Shown piece by piece: positions 49,611 to 57,618 of a stretch of DNA of 64,000 bases. The translations under genes were made by a program, and so were the position numbers. Position 1 is the stretch's first letter, and every line of letters begins with the position of its first letter. Location of the stretch: positions 552,121 to 616,120 of the forward strand of contig NZ_QEOO01000016.1 of the NCBI RefSeq assembly GCF_003121585.1, read 5' to 3'. This DNA is from Nocardioides speluncae (GTDB lineage: Bacteria; Actinomycetota; Actinomycetes; Propionibacteriales; Nocardioidaceae). The notes under the pieces are model-generated. The model was not told where the DNA came from and ran no database searches. It was given only the letters and a program-made list of their open reading frames with translations.

Positions 49611-51081
49611 GTACGACGCAGTCATCGTCGGCGCCGGCTTCGGCGGCATGGGCGCCGCGATCCAGCTGAAGCGGCTCGGCTTCGACAACCTGCTGATCCT
49701 GGACCGCGAGTCCGACCTAGGCGGCACCTGGCACGTCAACCGCTACCCCGGCCTGGCCGTCGACATCCCGTCGTCGACGTACTCCTACTCCTTCGAGCCC
49801 AACCCGTACTGGAGCCGGCTCTTCGCGCCCGGCGAGGAGATCAAGAGGTACGCCGAGCATGTCGCCGACAAGTACGACCTGCGCCGGCACATGCAGTTCG
49901 ACACCGTCGTGGACGGCGCCCGCTGGGATGAGGAGGCCCAGCAGTGGGTGGTCTCGGTCAAGGGCGGCAAGCCCGTGACCGCGACGTACCTGCTGACCGC
50001 CACCGGCTTCCTGTCCCAGCCGAAGATGCCCGACATCGAGGGCATCGACGGCTTCCAGGGCAAGGTCATCCACACCACGGCGTGGGACGACGACTACGAC
50101 CTCACCGGCAAGCGCGCCGCGGTGATCGGCACCGGCGCCACCGCGGTCCAGCTGATCCCGACCATCGCCGACCGGCTGGCCGAGCTCACCGTCTACCAGC
50201 GCACCGCGATCTGGGTGAGCGCCAAGCCGGACTACCCGGTGCCGACGAGGGTGCGGAAGGCATTTGCGAAGGTTCCGCTCACGCAGCGTGCCGTCCGGCT
50301 GGCCGGCTCCTCGATCCTCGAGGTGCTGATGGTGGCTGGCGTACTCCACTACAAGGAGCTGCCGATCGCCAACCGGATCGGCGAGCGCGCCTGCCGGGCC
50401 CACCTGGCCCGCCAGATCCGCGACCCCGAGCTGCGCCGCAAGCTGACCCCGGACTACACCTTCGGCTGCAAACGGCCGACGTTCTCCAACGACTACTACC
50501 CCACCTTCACCAAGGAGCACGTCCACCTCGAGACCACGCCGATCGCCCGGATCGAGAAGGACGGGATCGTCACCAGCGACGGCCACAAGACCGAGATCGA
50601 CGCGCTGCTGCTGGCGACCGGCTTCAACCTCTGGGACGTCAACTTCCCGGCGATCGAGATCCTCGGCCGCGACGGGCGCGACCTCGGCAAGTGGTGGCGG
50701 GAGAACCGCTTCCAGGCCTACGAGGGGATCACCGTGCCGAGCTTCCCGAACTTCCTGTCGCTGAACAGCCCCTACTCCTACAGCGGCCTGAGCTACTTCA
50801 CGACGATCGAGTCGCAGATGAAGCACATGGACCGGCTGTTCCAGGCGATGAAGCGGCGTGGCGTGACCACCTTCGAGGTCAGCGAGGAGGCCAACGCGGA
50901 GTTCCTCGACCGGATGACCGACAAGATCGGTAACAGCATCTTCACGCTCGGCCAGTGCGCGACCGCCAACAGCTACTACTTCAACCCGCACGGCGAGGCG
51001 ACGCTGCTGCGGCCGACCACCACCGTCAACGCTTTCCGCGACGCAGCGACCTTTCCGCTTGACGACTATGTCTACGCCTGA
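49603..51081 (+). CDS. Baeyer-Villiger-type flavin monooxygenase (1)
   Basis: The 492-residue protein has FAD-binding GAGFGGMGAA, ATG motif (LTATGFLSQP), fingerprint F151-QGKVIHTTA-W161-D, NADPH-binding GTGATAVQLIP and a C-terminal LLLATGFN. The fingerprint FxGxxxHxxxW marks type I Baeyer-Villiger monooxygenases, which insert oxygen into ketones to give esters or lactones. It overlaps the SDR stop by 8 bases. The 3' end overlaps the convergent AraC gene by 10 bases. Confidence 0.88.
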   Translation: MSEYDAVIVGAGFGGMGAAIQLKRLGFDNLLILDRESDLGGTWHVNRYPGLAVDIPSSTYSYSFEPNPYWSRLFAPGEEIKRYAEHVADKYDLRRHMQFDTVVDGARWDEEAQQWVVSVKGGKPVTATYLLTATGFLSQPKMPDIEGIDGFQGKVIHTTAWDDDYDLTGKRAAVIGTGATAVQLIPTIADRLAELTVYQRTAIWVSAKPDYPVPTRVRKAFAKVPLTQRAVRLAGSSILEVLMVAGVLHYKELPIANRIGERACRAHLARQIRDPELRRKLTPDYTFGCKRPTFSNDYYPTFTKEHVHLETTPIARIEKDGIVTSDGHKTEIDALLLATGFNLWDVNFPAIEILGRDGRDLGKWWRENRFQAYEGITVPSFPNFLSLNSPYSYSGLSYFTTIESQMKHMDRLFQAMKRRGVTTFEVSEEANAEFLDRMTDKIGNSIFTLGQCATANSYYFNPHGEATLLRPTTTVNAFRDAATFPLDDYVYA

Positions 51082-51893
51082 GGGGCTGGGCGGCCGGATT
51101 GCCGCGCGTATCCAGCGGGGGCACGTCCGACAACCGCACGGAAGTCACGCGCGAAGTGCGCCTGGTCGGCATAGCCGAGCTCGTGCGCCAGCCCTGCGAG
51201 GTCGGCGGCCCCGGAGTCGAGACGTTGCGCTGCCTCGTGCAGGCGACAGCGCTGCACGACCCACTTGGGTGTGACGCCGACGTACTCGCGAAACAGCTTC
51301 TGCAGCGTGCGCTTGCCGACTCCGAACCGCTCCACAAGATGGTCGACTCGCAGGATTTTGCGGTCGTGCGTGGTCGCATCCACGATGCTGTTGACCAGCC
51401 GGACCGACGGCGCCACCGGCATCCGGATCCGGTGGCGGCAGAATGCCTCCGCATGTGCCGCGCGCTCGCCGCGGTCGTCGGTCGCGGCGATCTGGCCTGC
51501 AAGTTCTGCGGCGGCCGGACCGAAGAGCTCCACCGCGTCGATCACCCTGTCGGTGAGGTCAGCGGCCGGACCGCGCAGCAACGGCCGGAACCCGGCCGGC
51601 CGGAACGACACCCCGAAGATGTCGCCGCGGCCATCCATCGTCCGGTCGAACCTGCCGCGCAGGACGCCGTGCACCCGGGCCCGGCCCTCCTCGACCACGA
51701 ACTGGATGGCGGGCCGGGGCAGCACCTCGACTGTGAACGGCTCACGCTCCCGGAGGTCCCAGCGCACTCCCCAGTGATGCTCGACGATGTCAACGAGATC
51801 AGGGCCCGGCGGGAGCAGGTCTTCGGCGTACACCCCTTCGCCGGCGCGTGGGTTGAGTACGCCGCGCACAGTGTTCTCGGTCGGCTCCACCAT
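51072..51893 (-). CDS. AraC-family regulator (DUF6597-type N-terminus)
   Basis: The protein is 273 residues from ATG 51893; the longer ORF start at 52007 overlaps the divergent promoter. The N-terminal half (VEHHWGVRWDLREREPFTVEVLPRPAIQFVVE) is the transcriptional-regulator domain often paired with AraC HTHs. The C-terminal HTH (RVDHLVERFGVGKRTLQKLFREYVGVTPKWV...LAGLAHELGYADQAHFARDF) is clear. It is divergent from the DUF3224 gene. Confidence 0.85.
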   Translation of the reverse strand: MVEPTENTVRGVLNPRAGEGVYAEDLLPPGPDLVDIVEHHWGVRWDLREREPFTVEVLPRPAIQFVVEEGRARVHGVLRGRFDRTMDGRGDIFGVSFRPAGFRPLLRGPAADLTDRVIDAVELFGPAAAELAGQIAATDDRGERAAHAEAFCRHRIRMPVAPSVRLVNSIVDATTHDRKILRVDHLVERFGVGKRTLQKLFREYVGVTPKWVVQRCRLHEAAQRLDSGAADLAGLAHELGYADQAHFARDFRAVVGRAPAGYARQSGRPAPQA

Positions 51894-51991
51894 CCCATTG
51901 TCGCGCGTTCGCGTTTGTTCAAGAACGCTCGGCAGCGCCGTCCTAGCGTCGTTCCCAGACCAGCGGACCAACCAGACCTGAGGAGCCGAGC

Positions 51992-52399
51992 ATGGCCACC
52001 ACCGCAACCGGGACCGTCGAGAACAAGTCGTGGGACCAGACGCCGTACGCCGACGTGGACGGCGCGACGACCATCGCCGTCGCGACCGGGCAGGACCGCT
52101 ACCACGGCGACATCGAGGGCGACGCCGAATGGCGCGGACTGACGATCGCCGAGCCCGACGGGTCCGGGACGTTCCATAGCGTGCAGCGCATGACCTGCAC
52201 GATCGCCGGAAGCTCGGGCAGCTTCGTGCTCAGGATGAGCGGCGTCTTCGACCCGGAAGGCTCGCGCGCGGACTGGGAGGTCGTGCCCGGGTCGGGCACC
52301 GGCGAGCTGGCGGGGATCACCGGCACCGGCGGATTTGACGCCGAAGGTGAGTCGGCGACGTACACCCTCGCCTACTCCCTGGGTGACGGCTCGCAGTAG
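51992..52399 (+). CDS. DUF3224-family protein
   Basis: The 135-residue protein begins MATTATGTVENKSWDQTPYADVDGATTIAVATG and ends in a GTGELAGITGTGGFDAEG motif, typical of the DUF3224 beta-barrel-like family. The function is unknown; members often sit next to AraC regulators, as here. Confidence 0.85.
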   Translation: MATTATGTVENKSWDQTPYADVDGATTIAVATGQDRYHGDIEGDAEWRGLTIAEPDGSGTFHSVQRMTCTIAGSSGSFVLRMSGVFDPEGSRADWEVVPGSGTGELAGITGTGGFDAEGESATYTLAYSLGDGSQ

Positions 52400-52427
52400 A
52401 GGGTTGGCGGCCTGTCAGCCGATCGCG

Positions 52428-53072
52428 TCAGCGCCTGCCGCGACGCAGCCCGTTTCCTGGCAGCCCTCTGCGTCGACGCGTGGCGGGTTGAGCCGGGCGC
52501 GGGCTCGGCCCGGCCAGCGGTACGACGTGCACGGCGGCGAAGGCGCGCAGCTCCTCGGGCGTCCGGAGGACCGGCGGCGCATCCGGCATCAGCACCAGCG
52601 AGTGGATCAGCCGGGCGAGGATCGCCGTCTTCGTGTCGTCGGTGTCGGCGTGCGGGATTCCGTACGCCTGCTGGGTCTCGCGGTGGACCTCCTGCATCAC
52701 CTGCAGCGCCATCGTCAGTCCCGGTCCGCCGTCGACGGTGATCGCCGGCAGTACGGCGTCGCGGTCGACCGCGAGCGCGCGGCGAAGCAGCTTGTTCTCG
52801 CGGACCGAGGTCACGGCGTACACGAAGCCTTCGACGATCCGCTCCTCGTAGCCGTCGACGCTGCTGGCGTGGTCGCGGATCGCTCCGGCGATCGCGCCTA
52901 CCTCGCGCAGGATGACCGCCGCGACGATGTCGTCCTTGCTGCCCAGCCGGCGATAGAGGGTGGTCCGGTTGACGCCGGCGGCGCGGGCGATGTCGTCGGT
53001 GGTGGTTCGCGCGACCCCGAACTCGAGCAGTTGGCCGAGCGCTGCGTCGAGCAGCTCGTCGTCGTCGGTCAC
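52428..53072 (-). CDS. TetR regulator
   Basis: The protein is 214 residues from GTG 53072. HTH: ELLDAALGQLLEFGVARTTTDDIARAAGVNRTTLYRRLGSK. The C-terminal 25 residues are Arg/Pro-rich. It is divergent from the hydrolase/aldehyde dehydrogenase/monooxygenase operon, with a palindrome between, and is the likely regulator of that operon. Confidence 0.86.
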   Translation of the reverse strand: MTDDDELLDAALGQLLEFGVARTTTDDIARAAGVNRTTLYRRLGSKDDIVAAVILREVGAIAGAIRDHASSVDGYEERIVEGFVYAVTSVRENKLLRRALAVDRDAVLPAITVDGGPGLTMALQVMQEVHRETQQAYGIPHADTDDTKTAILARLIHSLVLMPDAPPVLRTPEELRAFAAVHVVPLAGPSPRPAQPATRRRRGLPGNGLRRGRR

Positions 53073-53196
53073 AGGTCCGTTTCCATGGGTAGGTCGCCGG
53101 CGAACCTAGCGGTGCGCCGGCGACCATCCCCTAGACCACACCCCCCGGCGCGTGCAACGACCTTACAGAATCCGTTGCATTGCCGCCAGACTTAGT

Positions 53197-53209
53197 TGAG
53201 CACTGCTCA
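53197..53209. promoter_or_regulatory. Palindrome in TetR/hydrolase intergenic region
   Basis: TGAGCA-c-TGCTCA is a perfect 13-base palindrome located about 33 bases before the first candidate hydrolase start. It is a plausible operator for the divergent TetR protein. Confidence 0.5.
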
Positions 53210-53241
53210 GTACGTGACACGGTGGGTCGCGCGAGTTCCAC

Positions 53242-54069
53242 ATGACGGGCGAGACTGACGGTATGGCCGAACTTGTAAACCTCCCGCCGCACGAGCGCCG
53301 CGGGACCGGGCAGCCGGTCGTGCTGGTGCACGGGATCGGGAGCCGGTGGCAGGTCTTCGACCCGATCCTCGACCTGGTCGCCCGCCGTCACGACGTACTC
53401 GCCGTCGACCTGCCGGGCTTCGGCGTCCGTCCGTCCGACCCGTCGGTGACGCCGGGTCCGGTCGGGTACGCCGAGTGGGTGGCGAAGTTCTGTGCCGAGC
53501 AGGGCATCGACCGGCCGCACGTGGTCGGCAACTCGATGGGCGGCGGGATCGCTCTGGAGATGGGCCGCCGCGGCACAGCCGGCCGGGTGACGGCCTTCTC
53601 GCCGGTCGGCTTCTGGGGCCGGCCCGGCGCGCGCTGGGCCCAGGCGATGGTGACCACCCTGCGCACCACCGCGAAGTACGGCGGACCGCTGACCGGGCCG
53701 GCGCTGGCGTTCGGTCCGACCCGGGCGGCGCTCGCGGCGACCTGCTACGGCCGGCCGAGCCAGCTGTCCAAGGAGGCGCTGCAGCTCGACGTGGACGGGC
53801 TGGCCCGGGCGACCTCGTTCGAGGACGCGCGGCGCAGCTTCGCCGGCTACGACCTGACGAGCGGCGCCGACCTCGGCCACCTCACCGACATCCCGGTCAC
53901 AGTCGCGTGGGGCACCCGCGACGTACTCCTCACCTACCGCACCCAGAGCCGCCGCGCCCGGGCAGCGTTGCCCACCGCACGCCACCTCGACCTGCCCGGC
54001 TGCGGGCACATTCCCTTCAACGACGACCCGGCGCTGTGTGCCCGGGTCATCATCGAGGAGCAAGCATGA
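53242..54069 (+). CDS. Alpha/beta hydrolase
   Basis: The protein is 275 residues from ATG 53242; ATG 53263 (MAELVNLPP) is an equally good start. VVLVHGIGSRWQVFDP (oxyanion), VVGNSMGGGIALEMG (nucleophile Ser), WGTRDVLLT (Asp) and LPGCGHIPFNDDP (His) give a complete triad. It overlaps the aldehyde dehydrogenase gene (ATGA). It probably cleaves the ester or lactone made by the adjacent monooxygenase. Confidence 0.86.
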   Translation: MTGETDGMAELVNLPPHERRGTGQPVVLVHGIGSRWQVFDPILDLVARRHDVLAVDLPGFGVRPSDPSVTPGPVGYAEWVAKFCAEQGIDRPHVVGNSMGGGIALEMGRRGTAGRVTAFSPVGFWGRPGARWAQAMVTTLRTTAKYGGPLTGPALAFGPTRAALAATCYGRPSQLSKEALQLDVDGLARATSFEDARRSFAGYDLTSGADLGHLTDIPVTVAWGTRDVLLTYRTQSRRARAALPTARHLDLPGCGHIPFNDDPALCARVIIEEQA

Positions 54070-55535
54070 ACAAGTTGGAGAGCCTCAACCCGGCCACCGA
54101 CGAGGTGGTGGCGACGTACGACGTCGCCACCGACGAGCAGGTCTTCGCCGCGGTCGACCGCGCCCAGGAGACCGCGGAGTGGTGGCGCGGGATCGGATAC
54201 GACGGCCGCAAGCAGCGGCTGCTGGCCTGGAGGCGCTACCTCGCCGCGCACAGCGACGAGCTGATCGACCTGATGCACCGCGAGAACGGCAAGCCGAAGC
54301 CGGACGCCACCCTGGAGCTGCTGCTCGCCCTCGAGCACACCGCCTGGAGCGCCAAGCACGCCGGCAAGGTGCTCAAGCCCGAGAAGCGCCGGCCCGGGAT
54401 GCTGTTCGCCAACTTCTCCGCGCGCACCGAGCACGTGCCGTACGGCGTGGTCGGCGTGATCGGTCCCTGGAACTACCCGGTCTACACGCCCAACGGCTCG
54501 ATCGCGACCGCGCTCGCGGCCGGCAACACCGTGGTCTACAAGCCCAGCGAGCACACGCCCGCGATCGGCCAGTGGTACGCCGACGCCTATGCGCTGGCCA
54601 ATCCGAGCGACCCGGACGGCGTGCTCACCGTCGTCCAGGGGTACGGCGCGACCGGAGCCGCGCTGTGCCGCTCCGGCGTCCAGAAGCTGGCCTTCACCGG
54701 CTCCGCGGCGACCGGCAAGAAGGTGATGGCTGCCTGTGCCGAGAACCTGGTGCCGGTGGTGATGGAGCTCGGCGGCAAGGACGCCGCGATCGTGGCCGCC
54801 GACGCCGACCTGGCCAAGGCGGCCGAGCTGGTCGCATGGGGCGCCGCGTCCAACGGCGGCCAGACCTGCGCCGGCGTGGAGCGGGTGTACGTCGAGGAGG
54901 AGGTCCGCGACGAGTTCCTCGGCCTGCTGACCAAGGAGTTCGCGAACGTCAAGCCGGGCAGCGGCCCGGGGGCGTCGTACGGACCGATGACGATGCCCAG
55001 CCAGCTCGAGGTGGTCCGCAAGCACGTCGAGGACGCGATCGGCAGCGGCGGCCAGCCGGTGCTCGGCGGGCTGTCGTCGGTCGGCGACCGGTACGTCGAG
55101 CCGGTCGTGCTCGTCGACGTACCGGAGGACTCGCTGGCGATCCAGGAGGAGACCTTCGGGCCGACGGTCACGGTGACCACGGTGCGCGACCTGGACGAGG
55201 CGGTCCGGCTGTCCAACGCGGTGAACTTCGGGCTCGGCGCCTCGGTGTTCTCCAAGCGCCGCGGTCCCGAGATCGCGGAGCGGCTCGACACCGGCATGGT
55301 CTCGGTCAACTCGGTGCTCGGCTTCGCGGGCATGGGGGCGCTGCCGTTCGGCGGTCGCGCCGACAGCGGCTTCGGCCGGATCCACGGGCCCGAGGGCCTG
55401 CGCGAGTTCACCCGGCCACGCAGCGTCGCGGTGCAGCGATTCGCGCTGCCGGGCCTGAACCTGACCAGCTTCAACCGCTCCAAGACCATCGACAGGCTGC
55501 TGCCGCGGATGCTGCGGCTGCTCCACAAGAGGTGA
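54066..55535 (+). CDS. Aldehyde dehydrogenase
   Basis: The protein is 489 residues from ATG 54066. PWNYPVYTPNGSI, KPSEHTP and FTGSAATGKKV (cofactor), general base Glu234 (MELGGKD) and nucleophile Cys268 (GGQTCAGVERV) are all present. It oxidises aldehydes to acids with NAD(P). It lies between the hydrolase and the second monooxygenase in one operon. Confidence 0.9.
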   Translation: MNKLESLNPATDEVVATYDVATDEQVFAAVDRAQETAEWWRGIGYDGRKQRLLAWRRYLAAHSDELIDLMHRENGKPKPDATLELLLALEHTAWSAKHAGKVLKPEKRRPGMLFANFSARTEHVPYGVVGVIGPWNYPVYTPNGSIATALAAGNTVVYKPSEHTPAIGQWYADAYALANPSDPDGVLTVVQGYGATGAALCRSGVQKLAFTGSAATGKKVMAACAENLVPVVMELGGKDAAIVAADADLAKAAELVAWGAASNGGQTCAGVERVYVEEEVRDEFLGLLTKEFANVKPGSGPGASYGPMTMPSQLEVVRKHVEDAIGSGGQPVLGGLSSVGDRYVEPVVLVDVPEDSLAIQEETFGPTVTVTTVRDLDEAVRLSNAVNFGLGASVFSKRRGPEIAERLDTGMVSVNSVLGFAGMGALPFGGRADSGFGRIHGPEGLREFTRPRSVAVQRFALPGLNLTSFNRSKTIDRLLPRMLRLLHKR

Positions 55536-55542
55536 CCGCGGA

Positions 55543-57069
55543 GTGACCAGGATCGGCATCATTGGGGCCGGCTTCGGCGGCCTCGCGGCCGCGATCGAGC
55601 TCAAGCGCGTCGGCCACGACGACATCGTGATCTTCGAGAAGGCCGACGAGGTCGGCGGCGTCTGGCGGGAGAACACCTACCCGGGCGCCGCCTGCGACGT
55701 CCCGTCGCCGTTCTACTCGTTCTCCTTTGAGCCGAACCCGCACTGGCCGAAGCGGTTCTCCCCGCAGCCGGTGATCCTGGGGTACCTCAAGGACGTCGCC
55801 GACAAGTACGACGTGCGCCGGCACATCCGGTTCGGCGTCGAGGTCGCGGCTGCCGAGTACGACGAAGCGGGTGGCCGCTGGTCGGTGACGCTCGGCGACG
55901 GCACGGTCGAGGAGGTCGACGTGCTCGTGCCCGCGGTCGGCCAGTTGTCCCGGCCGCGGTGGCCGGCGGTGCCCGGGCGGGAGCGGTTCGCCGGCCCGTC
56001 CTTCCACTCCGCCGAGTGGGACCACACCGTCGATCTCGCCGGCAAGCGGGTCGCGGTGATCGGGACCGGCGCCAGCGCGGCCCAGTTCATCCCGGCGATC
56101 CAGCCGGAAGTCGGGCAGCTGACCGTCTTCCAGCGCAGCGCGCCGTACATCCTGCCGCGCCCGGACACGACGTACGCCGGGCTCCACAAGCGGATCTTCG
56201 ACAGGGTCCCGGCCACCCAGCTGACCGAGCGGGTCGGCTGGTACGCCTTCGTGGAGTCGCTCAGCGTCGCCTGGGTCTACGCCAAGCCGCTGGCAGCCGC
56301 GATCACCCGGGCAAGCCGGCTGCACATGAAGCGGCAGACCGGGTCGGCCGAGCTGTTCGAGAAGGTGTGGCCGGACTACCCGGCCGGCTGCAAGCGGATC
56401 CTGTTCTCCAGCGACTACCTGCCGGCGCTGGCCCAGAAGAACGTCGACGTGGTCACCGGCGGCGTCACCGAGATCACCGAGACGGGCGTGGTGGCGGCCG
56501 ACGGCGCCACCCACGACGTGGACGTGATCATCTATGGCACCGGCTTCACCGCGACCGACTTCCTGGCGCCGATGCAGATCCGCGGGCTGGCTGGCAAGGA
56601 CCTGAACGAGCAGTGGAGCGAGGGCGCCCGCGCCTACTACGGCATGACCATCCCGCACTTCCCCAACCTGTTCCTGATGTACGGCCCGAACACCAACACC
56701 GGCGGCGGCTCGATCGTCTTCTTCCACGAGGTCCAGGCGGCGTACCTGCGCCGGTTCGTGGACCACCTGGTCGTCTCCGGCGCCCCGCTGGTGGTGCGCG
56801 ACGAGGTCGAGCAGGAGTACGACGACCGGGTCCAGTCCGCGCTGGCCGACAGCGTCTGGTCCGCGTGTACGTCGTGGTACCGCGGCCCCAACGGTCGGGT
56901 CAGCACGAACTGGCCCTGGCTCGGCATCCAGTACAAGCAGCAGGCCAAGTTCGACCCGGCCGACTACGACCTAGTCCCCACCACCGCCAGCGGAGCTCCG
57001 GGTCGACACCAGCCTTCGCGAGCTCAGGCTGATGTCCACCCGGCCCGTGTTCACGCCCTGGAGCGCTGA
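55543..57069 (+). CDS. Baeyer-Villiger-type flavin monooxygenase (2), altered C-terminus
   Basis: The protein is 508 residues from GTG 55543. GAGFGGLAAA (FAD), F149-AGPSFHSAE-W159-D (fingerprint) and GTGASAAQFIP (NADPH) are intact. The body ends with WPWLGIQYKQQAKFDPADYDL near residue 477, after which about 30 residues are encoded by a palindromic repeat cluster and look foreign. A second copy of the natural 3' end lies detached at 57180-57274, so the original protein probably ended ...DYDVVPTATAAAG. The enzyme core is complete and is probably active. Confidence 0.86.
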   Translation: MTRIGIIGAGFGGLAAAIELKRVGHDDIVIFEKADEVGGVWRENTYPGAACDVPSPFYSFSFEPNPHWPKRFSPQPVILGYLKDVADKYDVRRHIRFGVEVAAAEYDEAGGRWSVTLGDGTVEEVDVLVPAVGQLSRPRWPAVPGRERFAGPSFHSAEWDHTVDLAGKRVAVIGTGASAAQFIPAIQPEVGQLTVFQRSAPYILPRPDTTYAGLHKRIFDRVPATQLTERVGWYAFVESLSVAWVYAKPLAAAITRASRLHMKRQTGSAELFEKVWPDYPAGCKRILFSSDYLPALAQKNVDVVTGGVTEITETGVVAADGATHDVDVIIYGTGFTATDFLAPMQIRGLAGKDLNEQWSEGARAYYGMTIPHFPNLFLMYGPNTNTGGGSIVFFHEVQAAYLRRFVDHLVVSGAPLVVRDEVEQEYDDRVQSALADSVWSACTSWYRGPNGRVSTNWPWLGIQYKQQAKFDPADYDLVPTTASGAPGRHQPSRAQADVHPARVHALER

Positions 57070-57174
57070 CCCGGCTCGTATTGACCCGTGAGAGCGCCGA
57101 CCCGGCCCGTGTTCACAGAGACGCGTGAACACGGGCCGGGTCAGCGGATTGGTGCGTGAACCTGAGCCGGGTCA
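57038..57174. repeat. Palindromic repeat cluster in BVMO 3' end
   Basis: Five versions of an 18-20-base unit ACCCGGCCCGTGTTCAC occur. Those at 57038, 57068 and 57099 are direct; those at 57125 and 57155 are inverted. The pair 57099-57116/57125-57142 is a perfect 18-bp inverted repeat with an 8-base loop. The pattern is like a REP/BIME-type element and may double as a terminator. Confidence 0.75.
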
Positions 57175-57179
57175 GCCCT

Positions 57180-57274
57180 ACTGGCCCTGGCTCGGCATCC
57201 AGTACAAGCAGCAGGCCAAGTTCGACCCCGCCGACTACGACGTGGTGCCCACCGCCACCGCTGCCGCTGGTTGA
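57180..57274 (+). repeat. Detached duplicate of the BVMO gene 3' end
   Basis: Bases 57180-57241 repeat 56909-56970 with one mismatch (offset 271) and continue as codons DVVPTATAAAG followed by TGA. This is the monooxygenase C-terminus without a gene in front of it. Confidence 0.85.
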
Positions 57275-57356
57275 GGAGGTTGCGCTGGCAGCCGTCCCGA
57301 AACCAAGGCCAGGCGGGCTCGCAAGTCAGTGGTGGCCATGTCGCCGACGCACATGA

Positions 57357-57539
57357 TCAGAGGCGCTCCTCGCGCAACTCATCCAAGGCCGATTCGGTCG
57401 ACTCCTCGACGGTCACCCGCTCGATCTCGCTGAATGGACGGCGTGTGCGGGCCGGCGTGATCTGGAGCTCGGCACTTCGTCCTGGCGGGACGCCGCTCTC
57501 ACGCAGTTCGCGGCGCGCGATTCGCTTGCCCACGACCAC
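57357..57539 (-). CDS. Possible small protein, 60 residues
   Basis: The GTG start gives VVVGKRIARRELRESGVPPGRSAELQITPARTRRPFSEIERVTVEESTESALDELREERL, basic at first and acidic helical at the end. The composition is protein-like, but there is no family match or strong ribosome site. Confidence 0.4.
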   Translation of the reverse strand: MVVGKRIARRELRESGVPPGRSAELQITPARTRRPFSEIERVTVEESTESALDELREERL

Positions 57540-57618
57540 TCCCTTCTACGGCCAACGCAGCGTAGGCCCGCGACGCGCAACCCGCCCAAAGGGTTTCGGT
57601 CGCGGGCTTCGCCGCCGC

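Noticed and set aside
49717..50991. 424-codon minus-strand frame opposite the first monooxygenase
   Set aside because: Shadow frame; the plus strand holds the FAD and fingerprint motifs.
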